A DNA stretch of 64,000 bases from Zhongshania sp. (GTDB lineage: Bacteria > Pseudomonadota > Gammaproteobacteria > Pseudomonadales > Spongiibacteraceae). Positions within the stretch are counted from its first letter, which is position 1. Each line of letters opens with the position of its first letter. A program made the position numbers and the translations under genes. Below the pieces are notes generated by a model. It saw nothing but the letters and a program-made list of their open reading frames with translations. It was not told the DNA's origin and did no database searches. The stretch spans positions 123,160 through 187,159 of the forward strand of contig NZ_JARGNU010000006.1 in assembly GCF_029212375.1 (NCBI RefSeq). Reading direction: 5' to 3'. Positions 8,330 through 18,512 of the stretch are shown here, one piece after another.

Positions 8330-8372
8330 GTTGATAAAATCAACTATATTTAGTTTTGTTGACGGTGTCAAC
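8330..8372. promoter_or_regulatory. Two 15-bp inverted repeats, likely MarR operators
   Basis: GTTGAT-AAA-ATCAAC at 8330-8344 and GTTGAC-GGT-GTCAAC at 8358-8372 are both perfect palindromes with three-base centres, and their centres are 28 bases apart. They share the half-site GTTGA. They lie 17 to 60 bases upstream of the MarR start, a usual place for autorepression, and could also affect the divergent aldo/keto reductase gene. Confidence 0.65.
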
Positions 8373-8523
8373 TAGTTTGCTGTTGTGGCAGGCGCAGTTA
8401 TTATTGCTGGGCGTCGGTGGTCAAGAGAATATCTTGCTTGTTTATCGCCATCGTAATTGCCGTACACTATGGGGAATAATATAAATAGCTATGATTAGAT
8501 AGCGGGCCGAATTGGAGGTGAAT

Positions 8524-9555
8524 ATGAAAATGCGTGAATTGGGACGAACGGGTATCAGTGTTAGCGAAATTTGCTTGGGCACCATGACTTGGGGGCAGCA
8601 AAACACCCAAGACGAGGCCTTTGAGCAAATGGACTATGCTGTGTCGCAAGGCATTAACTTTTTTGACACCGCAGAAATGTACCCAGTGCCGCCCATTGCC
8701 GAAACTCAGGGACGCACAGAACAATATATTGGCGAATGGTTTAAACAGGGCGGCAAGCGCAGCGATATAGTGCTGGCGACCAAGGCGGCTGGTCCTGGCC
8801 ACGCTCATATTCGCGATGCCAAGCCGTTAAATCGCGCGGGAATTTTGGCGGCGTTTGAAGGCAATTTAGCGCGACTGCAAACCGATTATGTCGATTTATA
8901 TCAAATACACTGGCCTAATCGCTCGGCCAATTATTTTGGCAAGCTAGGGTATCAGCACACTGATGGCGATGCTGAGCCGGCGATCCACGAGATTTTAGAA
9001 ACCCTCGCCGAGCTGGTTGATGGTGGGCAGGTGAGGGCGGTGGGTATCAGCAATGAAACCCCATGGGGGCTAATGAGTTATTTGCGCTTGGCTGAACAGT
9101 ACGGCCTGCCCCGTGTGGCCAGTATTCAAAACCCCTATAGCTTACTGAACCGCACCTTTGAGATTGGTTTGGCAGAAATGGCCATTCGTGAACACGTTGG
9201 TCTGCTGGCTTATTCGCCACTGGCGTTTGGTATGCTGAGTGGCAAATATCGCCATGGCGCCCGTCCGGCAGATGCCCGTATTACCTTATTTGAGCGCTTC
9301 CAGCGCTATAGTAATGCCCTGACTGACGCAGCAACTGAAGAGTATATTGCACTGGCCGAGCAACACGGTTTATCAACCGCGCAAATGAGCTTGGCTTTTG
9401 TTAATCAGCAGCGCTTCGTGACCAGCACTATTATTGGCGCGACCACCATGGCGCAGCTTAAAGAAAATATTGCCAGTGTTGATTTGTGTTTGAGTGAAGA
9501 GGTGTTGAAGGGTATAGCAGGTATTCATCGGCGCATAGCGAATCCGGCGCCATAA
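8524..9555 (+). CDS. tas: NADP(H)-dependent aldo/keto reductase, Tas-like
   Basis: TIM-barrel oxidoreductase closely like E. coli Tas. Present are GINFFDTAEMYPVPP (catalytic Asp and Tyr), VLATKAAGPG (Lys) and DLYQIHWPNR (His), plus the Tas-type ETQGRTEQYIGEW and NPYSLLNRTFEIGLAEM. NADP-binding residues are in the C-terminal VTSTIIGATTMAQLKENI. ATG at 8524 is preferred because GGAGG lies five bases upstream; the frame itself runs from a TTG 12 bases earlier. It is divergent from the MarR gene. The physiological substrate is unknown. Confidence 0.93.
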   Translation: MKMRELGRTGISVSEICLGTMTWGQQNTQDEAFEQMDYAVSQGINFFDTAEMYPVPPIAETQGRTEQYIGEWFKQGGKRSDIVLATKAAGPGHAHIRDAKPLNRAGILAAFEGNLARLQTDYVDLYQIHWPNRSANYFGKLGYQHTDGDAEPAIHEILETLAELVDGGQVRAVGISNETPWGLMSYLRLAEQYGLPRVASIQNPYSLLNRTFEIGLAEMAIREHVGLLAYSPLAFGMLSGKYRHGARPADARITLFERFQRYSNALTDAATEEYIALAEQHGLSTAQMSLAFVNQQRFVTSTIIGATTMAQLKENIASVDLCLSEEVLKGIAGIHRRIANPAP

Positions 9556-9625
9556 TAGTATGGTGCCGGCCTAGCGGAATAAACGATAAGAAAAATAAAG
9601 CGTGTGCTGTCAAGGAGGACAAACC

Positions 9626-10171
9626 ATGCCTATATCGATCTCGCAAATTGAAGGTCAAATTTATTTTTTTTCACAAAGTTTACATGGCCAGCATCGCGAA
9701 ACCTTAACCCGTAATATCGATTCACTACGGTCCGCCATTAAAGGCGTTTGTGACAGGCAGCCTTTCGATATTATTGCGATGGTGGTTTTACCCGAACAAG
9801 TGCACTGCATTTGGAGTTTGCCGCCGGGCGATGAGGGTAGCTCTCAGCGCTGGACGCAATTTAAGGCTTTGTTTTTAAATAATCTATCTCCCGACGAAGT
9901 TCGCAGTCGCAATAGATTGCACCGTCGTAAGCAGAGCGTTTGGTCGCGAAAATACCATGAATTTCAAATTCAAAGTCAGCGGGAATTACTTCGGTATATT
10001 GATTTTATTCACTACGCCCCGCTCAAACACGGGCTGGTTGAACGTGTAGCGGATTGGCCCTATTCGAGCTTTCATCGCTATGTGCGCAATCACTTGTTAG
10101 CCGAAGACTGGTGCGCAAGTCCAGAGGACGAACTGGTGTTGGAGGGAGCTGAGCCAGTGGGGCGGCCTTAG
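9626..10171 (+). CDS. RAYT-type (REP-associated Y1) transposase, catalytic residues altered
   Basis: The protein follows the RAYT plan: RQPFDIIAMVVLPEQVHCIWSLPPGD, then RWTQFKALF, VWSRKYHEFQI, YIDFIHYAPLKHGLV and ADWPYSSFHRYVR. In active RAYTs the HUH motif is H-x-H before CIW and the catalytic Tyr is in VDYIxxNPVKHG. Here these positions read Q-V-H and I-D-F, so both the first His and the Tyr seem lost. No REP-like repeats were seen beside it. ATG at 9626 follows an AAGGAGG site; the frame opens at GTG 9602. It may be a domesticated or inactive copy. Confidence 0.88.
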   Translation: MPISISQIEGQIYFFSQSLHGQHRETLTRNIDSLRSAIKGVCDRQPFDIIAMVVLPEQVHCIWSLPPGDEGSSQRWTQFKALFLNNLSPDEVRSRNRLHRRKQSVWSRKYHEFQIQSQRELLRYIDFIHYAPLKHGLVERVADWPYSSFHRYVRNHLLAEDWCASPEDELVLEGAEPVGRP

Positions 10172-10192
10172 CTGGCTACCCCACGGGCGAGT

Positions 10193-11383
10193 TTACGCTC
10201 GAGAGATACGGCTTAATACGGCTTTAAGATAGCGGGTTTCTGGAATAGCTGAATGAACGGGGTGATCCATACCCTGCATGCCTTCGGCAAGAATTTGGGC
10301 GTGACGGTCAATATGTCTTGCCGAGGCGCGCACTAAATCCAGCAGCTCTTCGCGGGGCATGTGCATAGAGCAAGAGCCAGAGATGAGAAAGCCGCCATCA
10401 TTGAGCAGGCGCATGGCCATCTCGTTAATGCGCCGATAGGCGAGCATTCCCTCTTTTTGATCTTTTTTGCGTTTGATAAACGCCGGTGGGTCAACAATGA
10501 TCACGTCAAAGCGCTCGTCGGCTTCTTTGAGTGATTTTAAGGTGGTGAAGGCATCGCCCTGTACGGTGCTGAGCTTGTCGGCCACACCATTGAGCTCGGC
10601 ATTTTTGTGAACCATGTCTAGCGCGCTTTCAGAAATATCGGCGCACCACACGTCGTCGGCGCCAAACACTGCGGCCTGCACCCCAAAGCTACCCACATAA
10701 CTAAAGACGTCGAGCACCCGCTTGCCAGGCACAATATTGCGCAGCCACTCGCGGTTGGGGCGCTGGTCGTAGAACCAACCAGTTTTTTGGCCGGCGGCCA
10801 GCGGCGCTAAAAAGCGCACGCCATTTTCAATCAGCTCAACTTCTTCGGGCACTTCGCCGTAGGCGGTGACCACTTCCAGCGGCAGGCCTTCGAGCTTGCG
10901 AACCGACGCATCATTGCGCAGGAGTATGGATGTGGGTTGCAACATGCGAACTAAGGCTTCAATAACAACATCGCGCATGGCATCCATACCGGCGGTATTG
11001 AGCTGTACACACAGGTGGTCGCCAAAGCGGTCAACCACAAGGCCGGGCAGCAAATCGCTTTCGCCATAAATGAGCCGGTAGCAGGGCTGATCAAACAATT
11101 GCTCGCGCAGGGCGAGCGCCGATTTAATCCGCTTTTTAAGGGTGTTGAGGTCAACAGGACGTTCGTCGTTGGTCATCATACGGGCGCAAATAAGCGACTG
11201 TGGATTGACATAGGCAACGCCCATAACTTTGCCCTGCTGGTTTTCAACCACCACTTGTTCGCCAGCGCTGAAGTTGCGCAGCGGCGTTGCGGTGGTGTCG
11301 ACCTCGTTGCTGTAAATCCACAAATGGCCGCTGCGCAGGCGTTTGTCTTCATTTTTGGCGAGGCGTAGGCGTTGGAGGCTCAT
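10193..11383 (-). CDS. rlmI: 23S rRNA m5C1962 methyltransferase RlmI
   Basis: N-terminal PUA domain (LRSGHLWIYSNEV, AGEQVVVENQQGKVMGVAYVNP), then an EEHEE-type linker and a Rossmann methyltransferase domain with DVFSYVGSFGVQAA, VIIVDPPAFIKRK and the catalytic SCSMHM motif. It methylates a cytosine of 23S rRNA. ATG at 11383 is chosen since the PUA domain begins there and AGGA lies eight bases upstream; the frame continues upstream to 11590 without family support. It is convergent with the RAYT gene, 21 bases apart. Confidence 0.95.
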   Translation of the reverse strand: MSLQRLRLAKNEDKRLRSGHLWIYSNEVDTTATPLRNFSAGEQVVVENQQGKVMGVAYVNPQSLICARMMTNDERPVDLNTLKKRIKSALALREQLFDQPCYRLIYGESDLLPGLVVDRFGDHLCVQLNTAGMDAMRDVVIEALVRMLQPTSILLRNDASVRKLEGLPLEVVTAYGEVPEEVELIENGVRFLAPLAAGQKTGWFYDQRPNREWLRNIVPGKRVLDVFSYVGSFGVQAAVFGADDVWCADISESALDMVHKNAELNGVADKLSTVQGDAFTTLKSLKEADERFDVIIVDPPAFIKRKKDQKEGMLAYRRINEMAMRLLNDGGFLISGSCSMHMPREELLDLVRASARHIDRHAQILAEGMQGMDHPVHSAIPETRYLKAVLSRISRA

Positions 11384-11453
11384 AGTGTATTCCTGGGCAG
11401 GGCGATGAATTCGGGGGGCATTATCGTCGATATCGCAGGCGAGGTGAAACTTT

Positions 11454-12638
11454 TCAGGTATATGGGCTTTTCTGCGCTTGAATAAGCAAATTGCGGGGGC
11501 TGAGAGTGGGACTGCAAAACTCGCTGAGCGTGCACTGGTAGCCATTTTCTTGCAGGAATAGCAGGCTGTCGAGTACGCAGCGCAATTCAAGTGCGCGGCG
11601 AAATGCCATGCGAACTAAGTCGATCGCTTCGGCGCGGTGCAGCTGTTGCCAACCGGCTTGTTCAGCGTTGGCCAACTCGGTCGGGAGTGTGATGTTTATG
11701 TTTTTTTTGTCGAGCAGCGCTTGGGCGAACTCACCAAAACTGCGTTTGCTCCAGTGCTGCGGCAGGCTTGGCAGTGGCGTGGTTTTGGCTATGCCGAGTT
11801 GGGGCAGCAATTCGCGAAGACCTAAATGCCAGGCTTGCAAGGTTCTGCGGGCTTGGGTTTCACCGCTGCGCGCGGTATTGGTTTGCCGCACCGCACTGCG
11901 CAAATCATGGTTGCTGATGCGCAGTGTAGAGGCCTTTAATTGCCGCGATAGCGGCTCATAGTTTTCGGTAAAGCGATGATAGCAACAGGGCGCCAAGCTC
12001 AGCTGGGGGCCGCTGTGCTCGACCGCAAGGCTGAGCAGGCGCTGGTGTAAACCACCACAGGCGTGCAGGGCAACAAGGTGCTGGGTTGGTGAAAGCTGCT
12101 GATGAACGTCATCAGATAACACGTCGCAGCGAATGATTTGGCGCAGTGGCGTACTTCCTTGGGCGCGGGCATTGCCTGCCGCAACCAGCTGCGTATCAAT
12201 TTCTAGCGCGGTTATCGGCAGTTGGTAGCGCCGGTGAATGGCCTCGCCTAAATAGCTTTTGCCAGAGCACCATTCCAGAACCGGTCGATGCATGGCGGCT
12301 TGGGCGGCAAGGAATGCGTTGATTTGCTGCCATTTACGGCCAGGTATACCCGCGGGTGGTTCTTGGGGATGTAAGTTTGGGCAGATGGGCGCTAACCCTA
12401 TGAGTTCAATGAGTTCGGCTGCGGGCGAAAAGTAGGGCTTTAATGCATGCAGTAGCGCGTGGTCGTCTCCCTGCAAATACGGTATGTCGGTATGGCTGAG
12501 GGTTTGTAAATAATCGGTTAGCGCGCTGTGATCGCCGAGGTGCGGGGCCGCCGCGCCAGAATAGGCATTGAATTGCCAACACGCTTGGTAGCGCAGCAGT
12601 AGGGCGTCTAGCCGTGAGGCACAAAGGGCGAAGTCCAT
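11454..12638 (-). CDS. SAM-dependent methyltransferase (Methyltransf_32-like), uncharacterised
   Basis: A class I methyltransferase core is visible in the middle: VLEWCSGKSYLGEAI (SAM loop, about residues 119-133), ALEIDTQLV, LVALHACGGLHQRLL and SLAPCCYHRF. The HACG and APCCYH motifs are those of the Methyltransf_32 group, which includes METTL25/GSTCD-like proteins. The N- and C-terminal thirds are helical with no known domain. The substrate is unknown, though related proteins are thought to act on RNA or protein. It is 70 bases upstream of rlmI on the same strand. Confidence 0.8.
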   Translation of the reverse strand: MDFALCASRLDALLLRYQACWQFNAYSGAAAPHLGDHSALTDYLQTLSHTDIPYLQGDDHALLHALKPYFSPAAELIELIGLAPICPNLHPQEPPAGIPGRKWQQINAFLAAQAAMHRPVLEWCSGKSYLGEAIHRRYQLPITALEIDTQLVAAGNARAQGSTPLRQIIRCDVLSDDVHQQLSPTQHLVALHACGGLHQRLLSLAVEHSGPQLSLAPCCYHRFTENYEPLSRQLKASTLRISNHDLRSAVRQTNTARSGETQARRTLQAWHLGLRELLPQLGIAKTTPLPSLPQHWSKRSFGEFAQALLDKKNINITLPTELANAEQAGWQQLHRAEAIDLVRMAFRRALELRCVLDSLLFLQENGYQCTLSEFCSPTLSPRNLLIQAQKSPYT

Positions 12639-12696
12639 AATGTCCAGCAGGAAAATTTGGCCATTATAGCTGGCTATTCTGGCGTCGCACTTAACT

Positions 12697-15600
12697 TTAG
12701 CTCACCGGGTGGGGACGGCTAGGAGGCTTTAGGCCGGTATCCTGATCCTGCAGGTACTGCGTAAAGCAGGCTTTTAAGGTGTGACACTCCGCCAAAAAGG
12801 CGTCTTGCAGTGCTTTTCGTTGCTGGGGGTCGCACTGCTTATCTGCGTGCTCAAGGGCGGCGGCGCTGTGTTGTAAACGACGACCATGCAATTGCCCAGC
12901 ACTGCCCTTTATGGCATGGGCGATGTCAGTTATTTGGGTAATATCCTCATATTGCACTGCTTGAGCAAAATCATTTAATTGGGTGTCGAGCTGATCAATA
13001 AACATTTGCAGTAACTTGCGCAGGGTGTCTTTGCGGCCCATGGCACTTTCCAGTGCTTTAGCGGCTATCCATATTTCGGGGTCGCTGCTTGTGCTGGCGT
13101 TAATTTGCGCTACTGCGGGGGCCGGCTTTTTAGCGGGGTCGGGCCCAATTTCGAGGGCTGCGCCTTTTAGCCACTGGGTGAGTTTTTCGCGCAGGTCGGC
13201 GGCTTCCATGGGCTTGCTGAGATAGTCGTTCATACCGGCGCTAATGCATTTTTCCTTGTCGCCGCTCATGGCGTTGGCCGTTAAGGCAATGATGGGAATT
13301 TTGCGATAGTTATTGCCTGCACCGCCATTACGTATGCGGCGACTTACCGCATAGCCATCCATTTTAGGCATTTGGCAGTCCATTAAGATTAATGAATAGG
13401 GTGAGTGCTTGTCGGTGTTACAGAGCATTTGCAGGGCAATAATACCGTCGCTAGCGATATCGACGGGAATGCCCAGTTCATTGAGCATGCAGCGGCTCAC
13501 TTCTTGGTTTATGGGATTATCTTCAACCAGTAATATTTTGTGGCCAGTAAATTCTGGTGCAATGTGACTATTGATTGCGTCTGCAGATGGGGGGTGTGGA
13601 ATTGTCTGCGCTGTTGTTTTGGCTATGGCTAGGCGCAGTAAATTGTCGCTGCTAGTTAGGCTTAGGGCTGCAAGCAGATTTTTACTTGCTAGGGGCTTCA
13701 AATAGCGGGCATTGATGTATTGCTCATTCAGCGGCTGAGCGGCATTTTCATAGCTGTTGCCAAGCACCACAATGGCCGCATTTGTAAATGCGGGGTGATG
13801 GCGCAGGCGCGCAGCGACTTCGTTAGCGCTGCCGCAGGCGAGCTGCTCATCCAGTAACACAAGATCGCAGTGTTTTAATTGGGGCGATGCTAATGCGGTG
13901 ATCGCAGTTTTGTCGTCGCTCGCGTCAATAACCGTGGCGTCCCAGCATTCCAACTGGCGACGGCAGCTGTGTCTGAAGGCCTCGCTGTGGTCAATAATCG
14001 CAACGCTGTAACTGGCGAGCTGAGGGGCGGGGTCCGGCAGGGTGGCGCTCGGTGCTAAGCGAACCGTAAAGCTAAAAGTACTGCCTTCATCTGGGCTGCT
14101 GTGCACCTGAATATTCCCACCCATTAGCTCACAAAGCTTGCTGCAAATAGACAGCCCTAAGCCTGAGCCGCCGTATTTGCGAGTGGTACTGCTGTCTATT
14201 TGCGAAAAGGGTGAAAATAACTTGCCAAGATCGGCCTCGGGCACGCCAATGCCACTATCAATAATGGCGCAGCTAAACAGGAGTCCATCGACTTCTTCGC
14301 GCAAGCTAGCACGTAATATTACCGCGCCGCGCTCGGTAAATTTAATGGCGTTGGCGAGTAAATTAGTAATGATTTGACGGAGTCTGGTGGGGTCTCCTAC
14401 AACTCGGCAAAGTGGGATTGCGCTTAGATCGACGATTAAATCCAAGCCCTTTTCGTGGGCATGATGGGCTAAGCTTTCGGCAAACTCATCAAGGGCGTGG
14501 CGCAAATCGAATTCAATACTTTCAAGTTGCAATTTTCCCGCATCCACTTTAGAAAAATCTAAAATGTCATCTATCAAGCCCAGTAGCGAGCGCGCACTGC
14601 TCTTGGCGATATGCACTTTGTGGCCTTGGTCTTGCGTTAGCGGGGTGTTTTCTAGCAAATTTAACATACCGAGCACGCCGTTCATTGGGGTGCGAATTTC
14701 GTGACTCATTACCGCCAAAAATTCACTTTTTGCGCGCACCGCGCCCTCAGCTTGCTCTTTGGCAATAATCAGCTCGTCGCGGGCTTTGCGGCGGCTATCG
14801 ATATCTTGAACTGAGCCATATAAGCGGATACAGGTTTTATTGCTGAATTCGGCTTGGCCGGTAATATGTATCCACGTTTCGCGCCCCGTTGCGGTGATGA
14901 CTTTTAATTCGTCGCTAAATGGGATGCCTTTGCGAATGGCATCTGTAACCGAGAGATTAAAGCGCCTGAGGTCTTCTGGGCCGCTTGCAAAGGTATGGAT
15001 TTGCGCAACATCAGGAATAAAGTTGGCGTCGGCGCGAAAAATTTTACGGGTCATTTGCGACCAGTACATTTTATTGTCTGCGACCATGTATTCCCAAGCG
15101 CCAACTCTTGCTTGTGCGCCCATTGAACGCATAAGCGACTCTTGGCGCTGAACAATGTCGCTGGCTCTTTTCTGGGCGGAGATGTCTTCGATAATCGACC
15201 ATACAAAGGAGTGACCGCTGTTGTCCTGAATTAATACGCCATTCAATTGGACGGGAAACTTACTACCGTCTTTGCGAATGTATTCGCGCTCATAAGGGCC
15301 GTAGCGTCCGGATTTTTGTAGTGAACGCAGCTGGTATTGCTCTACTTCCTCTGGGCTGCTGGCGGTAATTTGCCAATAATTTAAGTTGTTAAAATCTTCT
15401 TTAGAATAGCCGGTGCTGCTCAGTAAAGCGTTATTGACCTGTAAAAATTCGCCAGTATTAAAGTCACTTAATGCGATACCGATGGGAGCGGTATCAAACA
15501 GGCTATGCAGCAGCAAATTATGGCGTTGGCGGCGACTAAATAGACGGAAAACAGTAATAAACAGAGCATAGATAGCGGTGCTGGCGAACCCCAGCGCAAT

Positions 15601-16476
15601 ACGCACGGTGGTGGCGTTGTCGGCTTTTAATGGCCAGCCGTGTTTGGGAACGCCTGCCAGCTCCCACGCTTCGTTTGACGGTAGCGATATTGCGGCAATA
15701 ACGGGTCTTGCGGCTGAGGTGAATGCCGCCGAGCTACCAAGAAACGGGGTGGCGTCAGAGTCAGCCTCGTGACCGATTTTGCGAATGGCAATGTTAATGG
15801 GTAAGTCCGTCGAGTACAGACCAATGGCGGTGTAAAGTTGATTTAGATTAATGACCGCAGAAATGCTTCCCCAAAGTAACTCAGTGCCGGTGGCGTCTTG
15901 GGGCACAAAAACTGGGATGCGCGCGATAATCCCTTGGCCACCTTGAATTAACGTGAAGGGGCCAGAGAGAACGACTTGGCCGCTTTCTCTGGCGCGCAGT
16001 AAGTCTTTTAATTGGTCGGGGCGATCTCTAATATCAAAATTGAGGACGGCTTCGTTACCTTCCAGCGGGTAGACAAATTTAATTTTTAAGTTTTGGGTGG
16101 CGGTAATGTTATTGAGCTGAACACTGTCATCGAATAGTGGCGCGGCATAAAGGGCAAAACCCGCTGCGTCGATATTGGGATTAGCTCTTACCGCAGAAAC
16201 CATGCCTTTAGAGGTTTGCAAGTTCGCTAGAACTAGCCCTTCTAACTTGCTCGCCGTTAAATTAAGTTGGTTTTGCATATTGTCGCGGAATAGCCATTTG
16301 TAATTCTTGTTATTCAGGTAGTCGATGTACAGGCTGCCGCCCAATAGAATTACCGCTGCGAGTACTAGCACTGTGTGCTGTAGCCATTTGAATCGTGCGA
16401 ACTGCCGGTTATGGAATTGATCCACTTCGCTAGACTCGGTATCGACTTGATTTTGGTTTGGCGACGTACGCGGCAT
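12697..16476 (-). CDS. CHASE-PAS-PAS hybrid histidine kinase with two receiver domains and HPt
   Basis: About 1,259 residues. In order: TM helix (about 35-51), periplasmic CHASE-like sensor (about 64-275), TM helix (290-312), PAS (319-434), PAS (449-562), HisKA with [14 protein letters not shown] (His near 592), HATPase with [13 protein letters not shown], a first receiver (LVLLDEQL) that looks partly degenerate, a canonical receiver ([25 protein letters not shown]) and a C-terminal HPt with [13 protein letters not shown]. This BarA/ArcB-like phosphorelay would hand phosphate to an unlinked regulator; no partner is adjacent. ATG at 16476 is preferred; a TTG at 16524 would add 16 residues. Confidence 0.93.
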   Translation of the reverse strand: MPRTSPNQNQVDTESSEVDQFHNRQFARFKWLQHTVLVLAAVILLGGSLYIDYLNNKNYKWLFRDNMQNQLNLTASKLEGLVLANLQTSKGMVSAVRANPNIDAAGFALYAAPLFDDSVQLNNITATQNLKIKFVYPLEGNEAVLNFDIRDRPDQLKDLLRARESGQVVLSGPFTLIQGGQGIIARIPVFVPQDATGTELLWGSISAVINLNQLYTAIGLYSTDLPINIAIRKIGHEADSDATPFLGSSAAFTSAARPVIAAISLPSNEAWELAGVPKHGWPLKADNATTVRIALGFASTAIYALFITVFRLFSRRQRHNLLLHSLFDTAPIGIALSDFNTGEFLQVNNALLSSTGYSKEDFNNLNYWQITASSPEEVEQYQLRSLQKSGRYGPYEREYIRKDGSKFPVQLNGVLIQDNSGHSFVWSIIEDISAQKRASDIVQRQESLMRSMGAQARVGAWEYMVADNKMYWSQMTRKIFRADANFIPDVAQIHTFASGPEDLRRFNLSVTDAIRKGIPFSDELKVITATGRETWIHITGQAEFSNKTCIRLYGSVQDIDSRRKARDELIIAKEQAEGAVRAKSEFLAVMSHEIRTPMNGVLGMLNLLENTPLTQDQGHKVHIAKSSARSLLGLIDDILDFSKVDAGKLQLESIEFDLRHALDEFAESLAHHAHEKGLDLIVDLSAIPLCRVVGDPTRLRQIITNLLANAIKFTERGAVILRASLREEVDGLLFSCAIIDSGIGVPEADLGKLFSPFSQIDSSTTRKYGGSGLGLSICSKLCELMGGNIQVHSSPDEGSTFSFTVRLAPSATLPDPAPQLASYSVAIIDHSEAFRHSCRRQLECWDATVIDASDDKTAITALASPQLKHCDLVLLDEQLACGSANEVAARLRHHPAFTNAAIVVLGNSYENAAQPLNEQYINARYLKPLASKNLLAALSLTSSDNLLRLAIAKTTAQTIPHPPSADAINSHIAPEFTGHKILLVEDNPINQEVSRCMLNELGIPVDIASDGIIALQMLCNTDKHSPYSLILMDCQMPKMDGYAVSRRIRNGGAGNNYRKIPIIALTANAMSGDKEKCISAGMNDYLSKPMEAADLREKLTQWLKGAALEIGPDPAKKPAPAVAQINASTSSDPEIWIAAKALESAMGRKDTLRKLLQMFIDQLDTQLNDFAQAVQYEDITQITDIAHAIKGSAGQLHGRRLQHSAAALEHADKQCDPQQRKALQDAFLAECHTLKACFTQYLQDQDTGLKPPSRPHPVS

Positions 16477-16662
16477 AGCTGGGGTCTCATCGGCCTTCGG
16501 TTGTACATAAATTGGGCGTAACAAAGAGCTTCATCATAGATTGTTGGTGGTGGGGACAATATTCGTACTTCCCCTAGGTCTTTTCTTGGGTAATAGCGCG
16601 GTGTTCATTGCGCGGCATTCGATTGATAATAGCAGCTAGATGAATATTGGGTGGTGGCGGTA

Positions 16663-17127
16663 ATGACAGTGTGGGTAGACGCGGATGCGTGTCCGGTAGT
16701 GATTAGAGATATTTTATTCCGCGCGGCAGAGCGAACGGGGGTGGCGCTGACCCTTATCGCCAATCAAGCGCTACGGGTTCCGCCTGCCGTTAACATTAGC
16801 TCAGTGCAGGTGAGCAGCGGTTTTGATGTGGCAGATAATGAAATTGTGCGCCGCGCAGAGTCTGGCGACTTGGTGATTACCAGTGACATCCCCCTTGCCG
16901 CGGAAGTGATTGAAAAAGGCGCGCTGGCGCTGACCCCGCGCGGCGAGCTGTTTAATAAAGACAATATTCGCGCCAAGTTGAATATGCGTGATTTTATGGA
17001 CACCATGCGCTCCTCTGGTGTGCACAGTGGTGGCGCGGCGCCCTTTGCCCAGCAAGACAAGCAGGCCTTTGCCAATCAATTAGATCGCTATTTAAGCCGG
17101 TTGCGCAGCCAATATGCAGAATCTTAG
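16663..17127 (+). CDS. yaiI: YaiI/YqxD family protein (UPF0178, DUF188)
   Basis: PIN/NYN-like fold protein with the family's start [16 protein letters not shown], acidic residues at DVADNEIV and [11 protein letters not shown], and C-terminal [15 protein letters not shown]. The conserved acidic patch suggests nuclease activity, but the function is not established. ATG at 16663 is used since the motif begins there. The last 14 bases overlap modA, so the two genes are probably cotranscribed. Confidence 0.93.
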   Translation: MTVWVDADACPVVIRDILFRAAERTGVALTLIANQALRVPPAVNISSVQVSSGFDVADNEIVRRAESGDLVITSDIPLAAEVIEKGALALTPRGELFNKDNIRAKLNMRDFMDTMRSSGVHSGGAAPFAQQDKQAFANQLDRYLSRLRSQYAES

Positions 17128-17869
17128 ATTGGCTCTGCTTAGCTGCATCCTCTGGTTTTCTGGTTTTTTGCAGGCCGATACCGTGCGGGTGGCCTTGGCA
17201 TCTAATTTTGCCGCGCCGATGCGTGAGATTGCCCGCTTATTCGAACTGGAAAGTGGTCATCAAGTTGATATGGTGGTGTCTTCCTCGGGTAAGATTTTTG
17301 CACAAATACGCTACGGTGCGCCCTTCGACGTGTTTTTGTCGGCAGATGCAAGCAAGCCTAGCGCGCTGGTAGCAAAGGGCTTGGCGGTGGCTGATTCCCA
17401 ATTTAGCTATGCAATCGGTAGATTGGTGCTGTGGTCGCCAAAGCCCACTTTATTCGACAATAGCCCCGCTATTTTGCGTGGCAGTCTGTTTAAAACATTG
17501 GCCTTGGCCAACCCCCTGCACGCGCCCTACGGCGAGGCGGCCGTCGAGGTTTTGAGCCAATTGGGGCTTTATGAGGCCTTGGCGGGGAAAATAGTAAGGG
17601 GCGAAAATATTGCCCAGACTTTCCAGTTTATTAGCACTGGTAATGCCGAGCTGGGTTTTGTGGCGCTGTCGCAGCTTCGCGATCGTCGCCAAGTGGAAAT
17701 TGGCTCCCAGTGGCTCGTGCCAGCGACAATGCATTCGCCCATTCGTCAAGACGCGGTGCTATTAACACCAGCGGCAGACAAGCCCGCCGCCCTTGAGTTT
17801 ATGCAATTTTTACAGAGTGCGCCGATCCGCGAGCTGATTAGCGCGAGCGGTTATTTGCTGGCCGACTAA
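17114..17869 (+). CDS. modA: Molybdate ABC transporter substrate-binding protein ModA
   Basis: A 251-residue periplasmic binding protein. The signal peptide ends near residue 21 (WFSGFLQA). Then come [40 protein letters not shown] (Ser residues that bind the oxyanion), [16 protein letters not shown] and LGFVALSQL, all usual for ModA. It should deliver molybdate or tungstate to an inner-membrane ModBC. No modB or modC is adjacent: the next gene is on the other strand. The start lies inside yaiI. Confidence 0.9.
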   Translation: MQNLRLALLSCILWFSGFLQADTVRVALASNFAAPMREIARLFELESGHQVDMVVSSSGKIFAQIRYGAPFDVFLSADASKPSALVAKGLAVADSQFSYAIGRLVLWSPKPTLFDNSPAILRGSLFKTLALANPLHAPYGEAAVEVLSQLGLYEALAGKIVRGENIAQTFQFISTGNAELGFVALSQLRDRRQVEIGSQWLVPATMHSPIRQDAVLLTPAADKPAALEFMQFLQSAPIRELISASGYLLAD

Positions 17870-17890
17870 CGTTGTGTACTGCTCACGGTA

Positions 17891-18505
17891 TTAGCTGCGC
17901 AGCGGTTCAATAAAACAGCCGTACTCTTTGTCTAGCTCTACACTGAAGCGATATTGATTATTCATCACCTTAACCGTGTAGCGCTGGAACTGTGGCTGGG
18001 CGGCGATGGCGCTGATGTCGGTTTTTATGCCCAGCGGAATGCTCAAATTGCTGTCGAGCAGCGCGTTGTATTTGCTGATTTTTACCTTGCCGCCGCGCAG
18101 GGCTTCGCTAAAACAATCTAATACGCGTTCAAATTCGGCGATCTCGCCATCGGCACTGGCGTCAATATGCTGGCCGTTATACTTAAAGCGTCGGCCCTCC
18201 TGACTGCTGCACTGCATGGCGGAACTAGCCGATTTATCTGCTTGGGGCGTACAGCGCACCACCCGATAATATCGAAAGTGCTCGTCTTCTTCATGTGGGG
18301 CTAGCGTCAAACTCCACAGCGCGCCGGGCCCTGCGCTGCACTTTTCTACCGGTTGTTTAACGGCGTTGGCGCCGTAGCTGTCTAGTAGGTGGGTGATGGC
18401 ACTCTTTAACAGGGCTTCCGAGTAAACTTCACTGTCTTCACAGGAGGAAGCCATCGCGATGGAGGGTAGGTTGAATAGGAATATACAGATTAACAGTGCG
18501 CGCAT
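17891..18505 (-). CDS. Secreted protein of unknown function
   Basis: 204 residues with a clear signal peptide (first 19, ending SIAMA). The mature form begins SSCEDSEVYSEALL and contains six or so cysteines (for example VEKCSAGPG, VVRCTPQ, MQCSSQEG, LDCFSEAL, YGCFIEP), consistent with a disulfide-bonded periplasmic protein. No family was recognised. It lies eight bases after the next gene upstream (18513-19124), so the two may form an operon. Confidence 0.7.
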   Translation of the reverse strand: MRALLICIFLFNLPSIAMASSCEDSEVYSEALLKSAITHLLDSYGANAVKQPVEKCSAGPGALWSLTLAPHEEDEHFRYYRVVRCTPQADKSASSAMQCSSQEGRRFKYNGQHIDASADGEIAEFERVLDCFSEALRGGKVKISKYNALLDSNLSIPLGIKTDISAIAAQPQFQRYTVKVMNNQYRFSVELDKEYGCFIEPLRS

Positions 18506-18512
18506 AATAAAC

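Noticed and set aside
9556..10192. REP palindromes expected near a RAYT gene
   Set aside because: Flanks on both sides show no repeated palindromic units.
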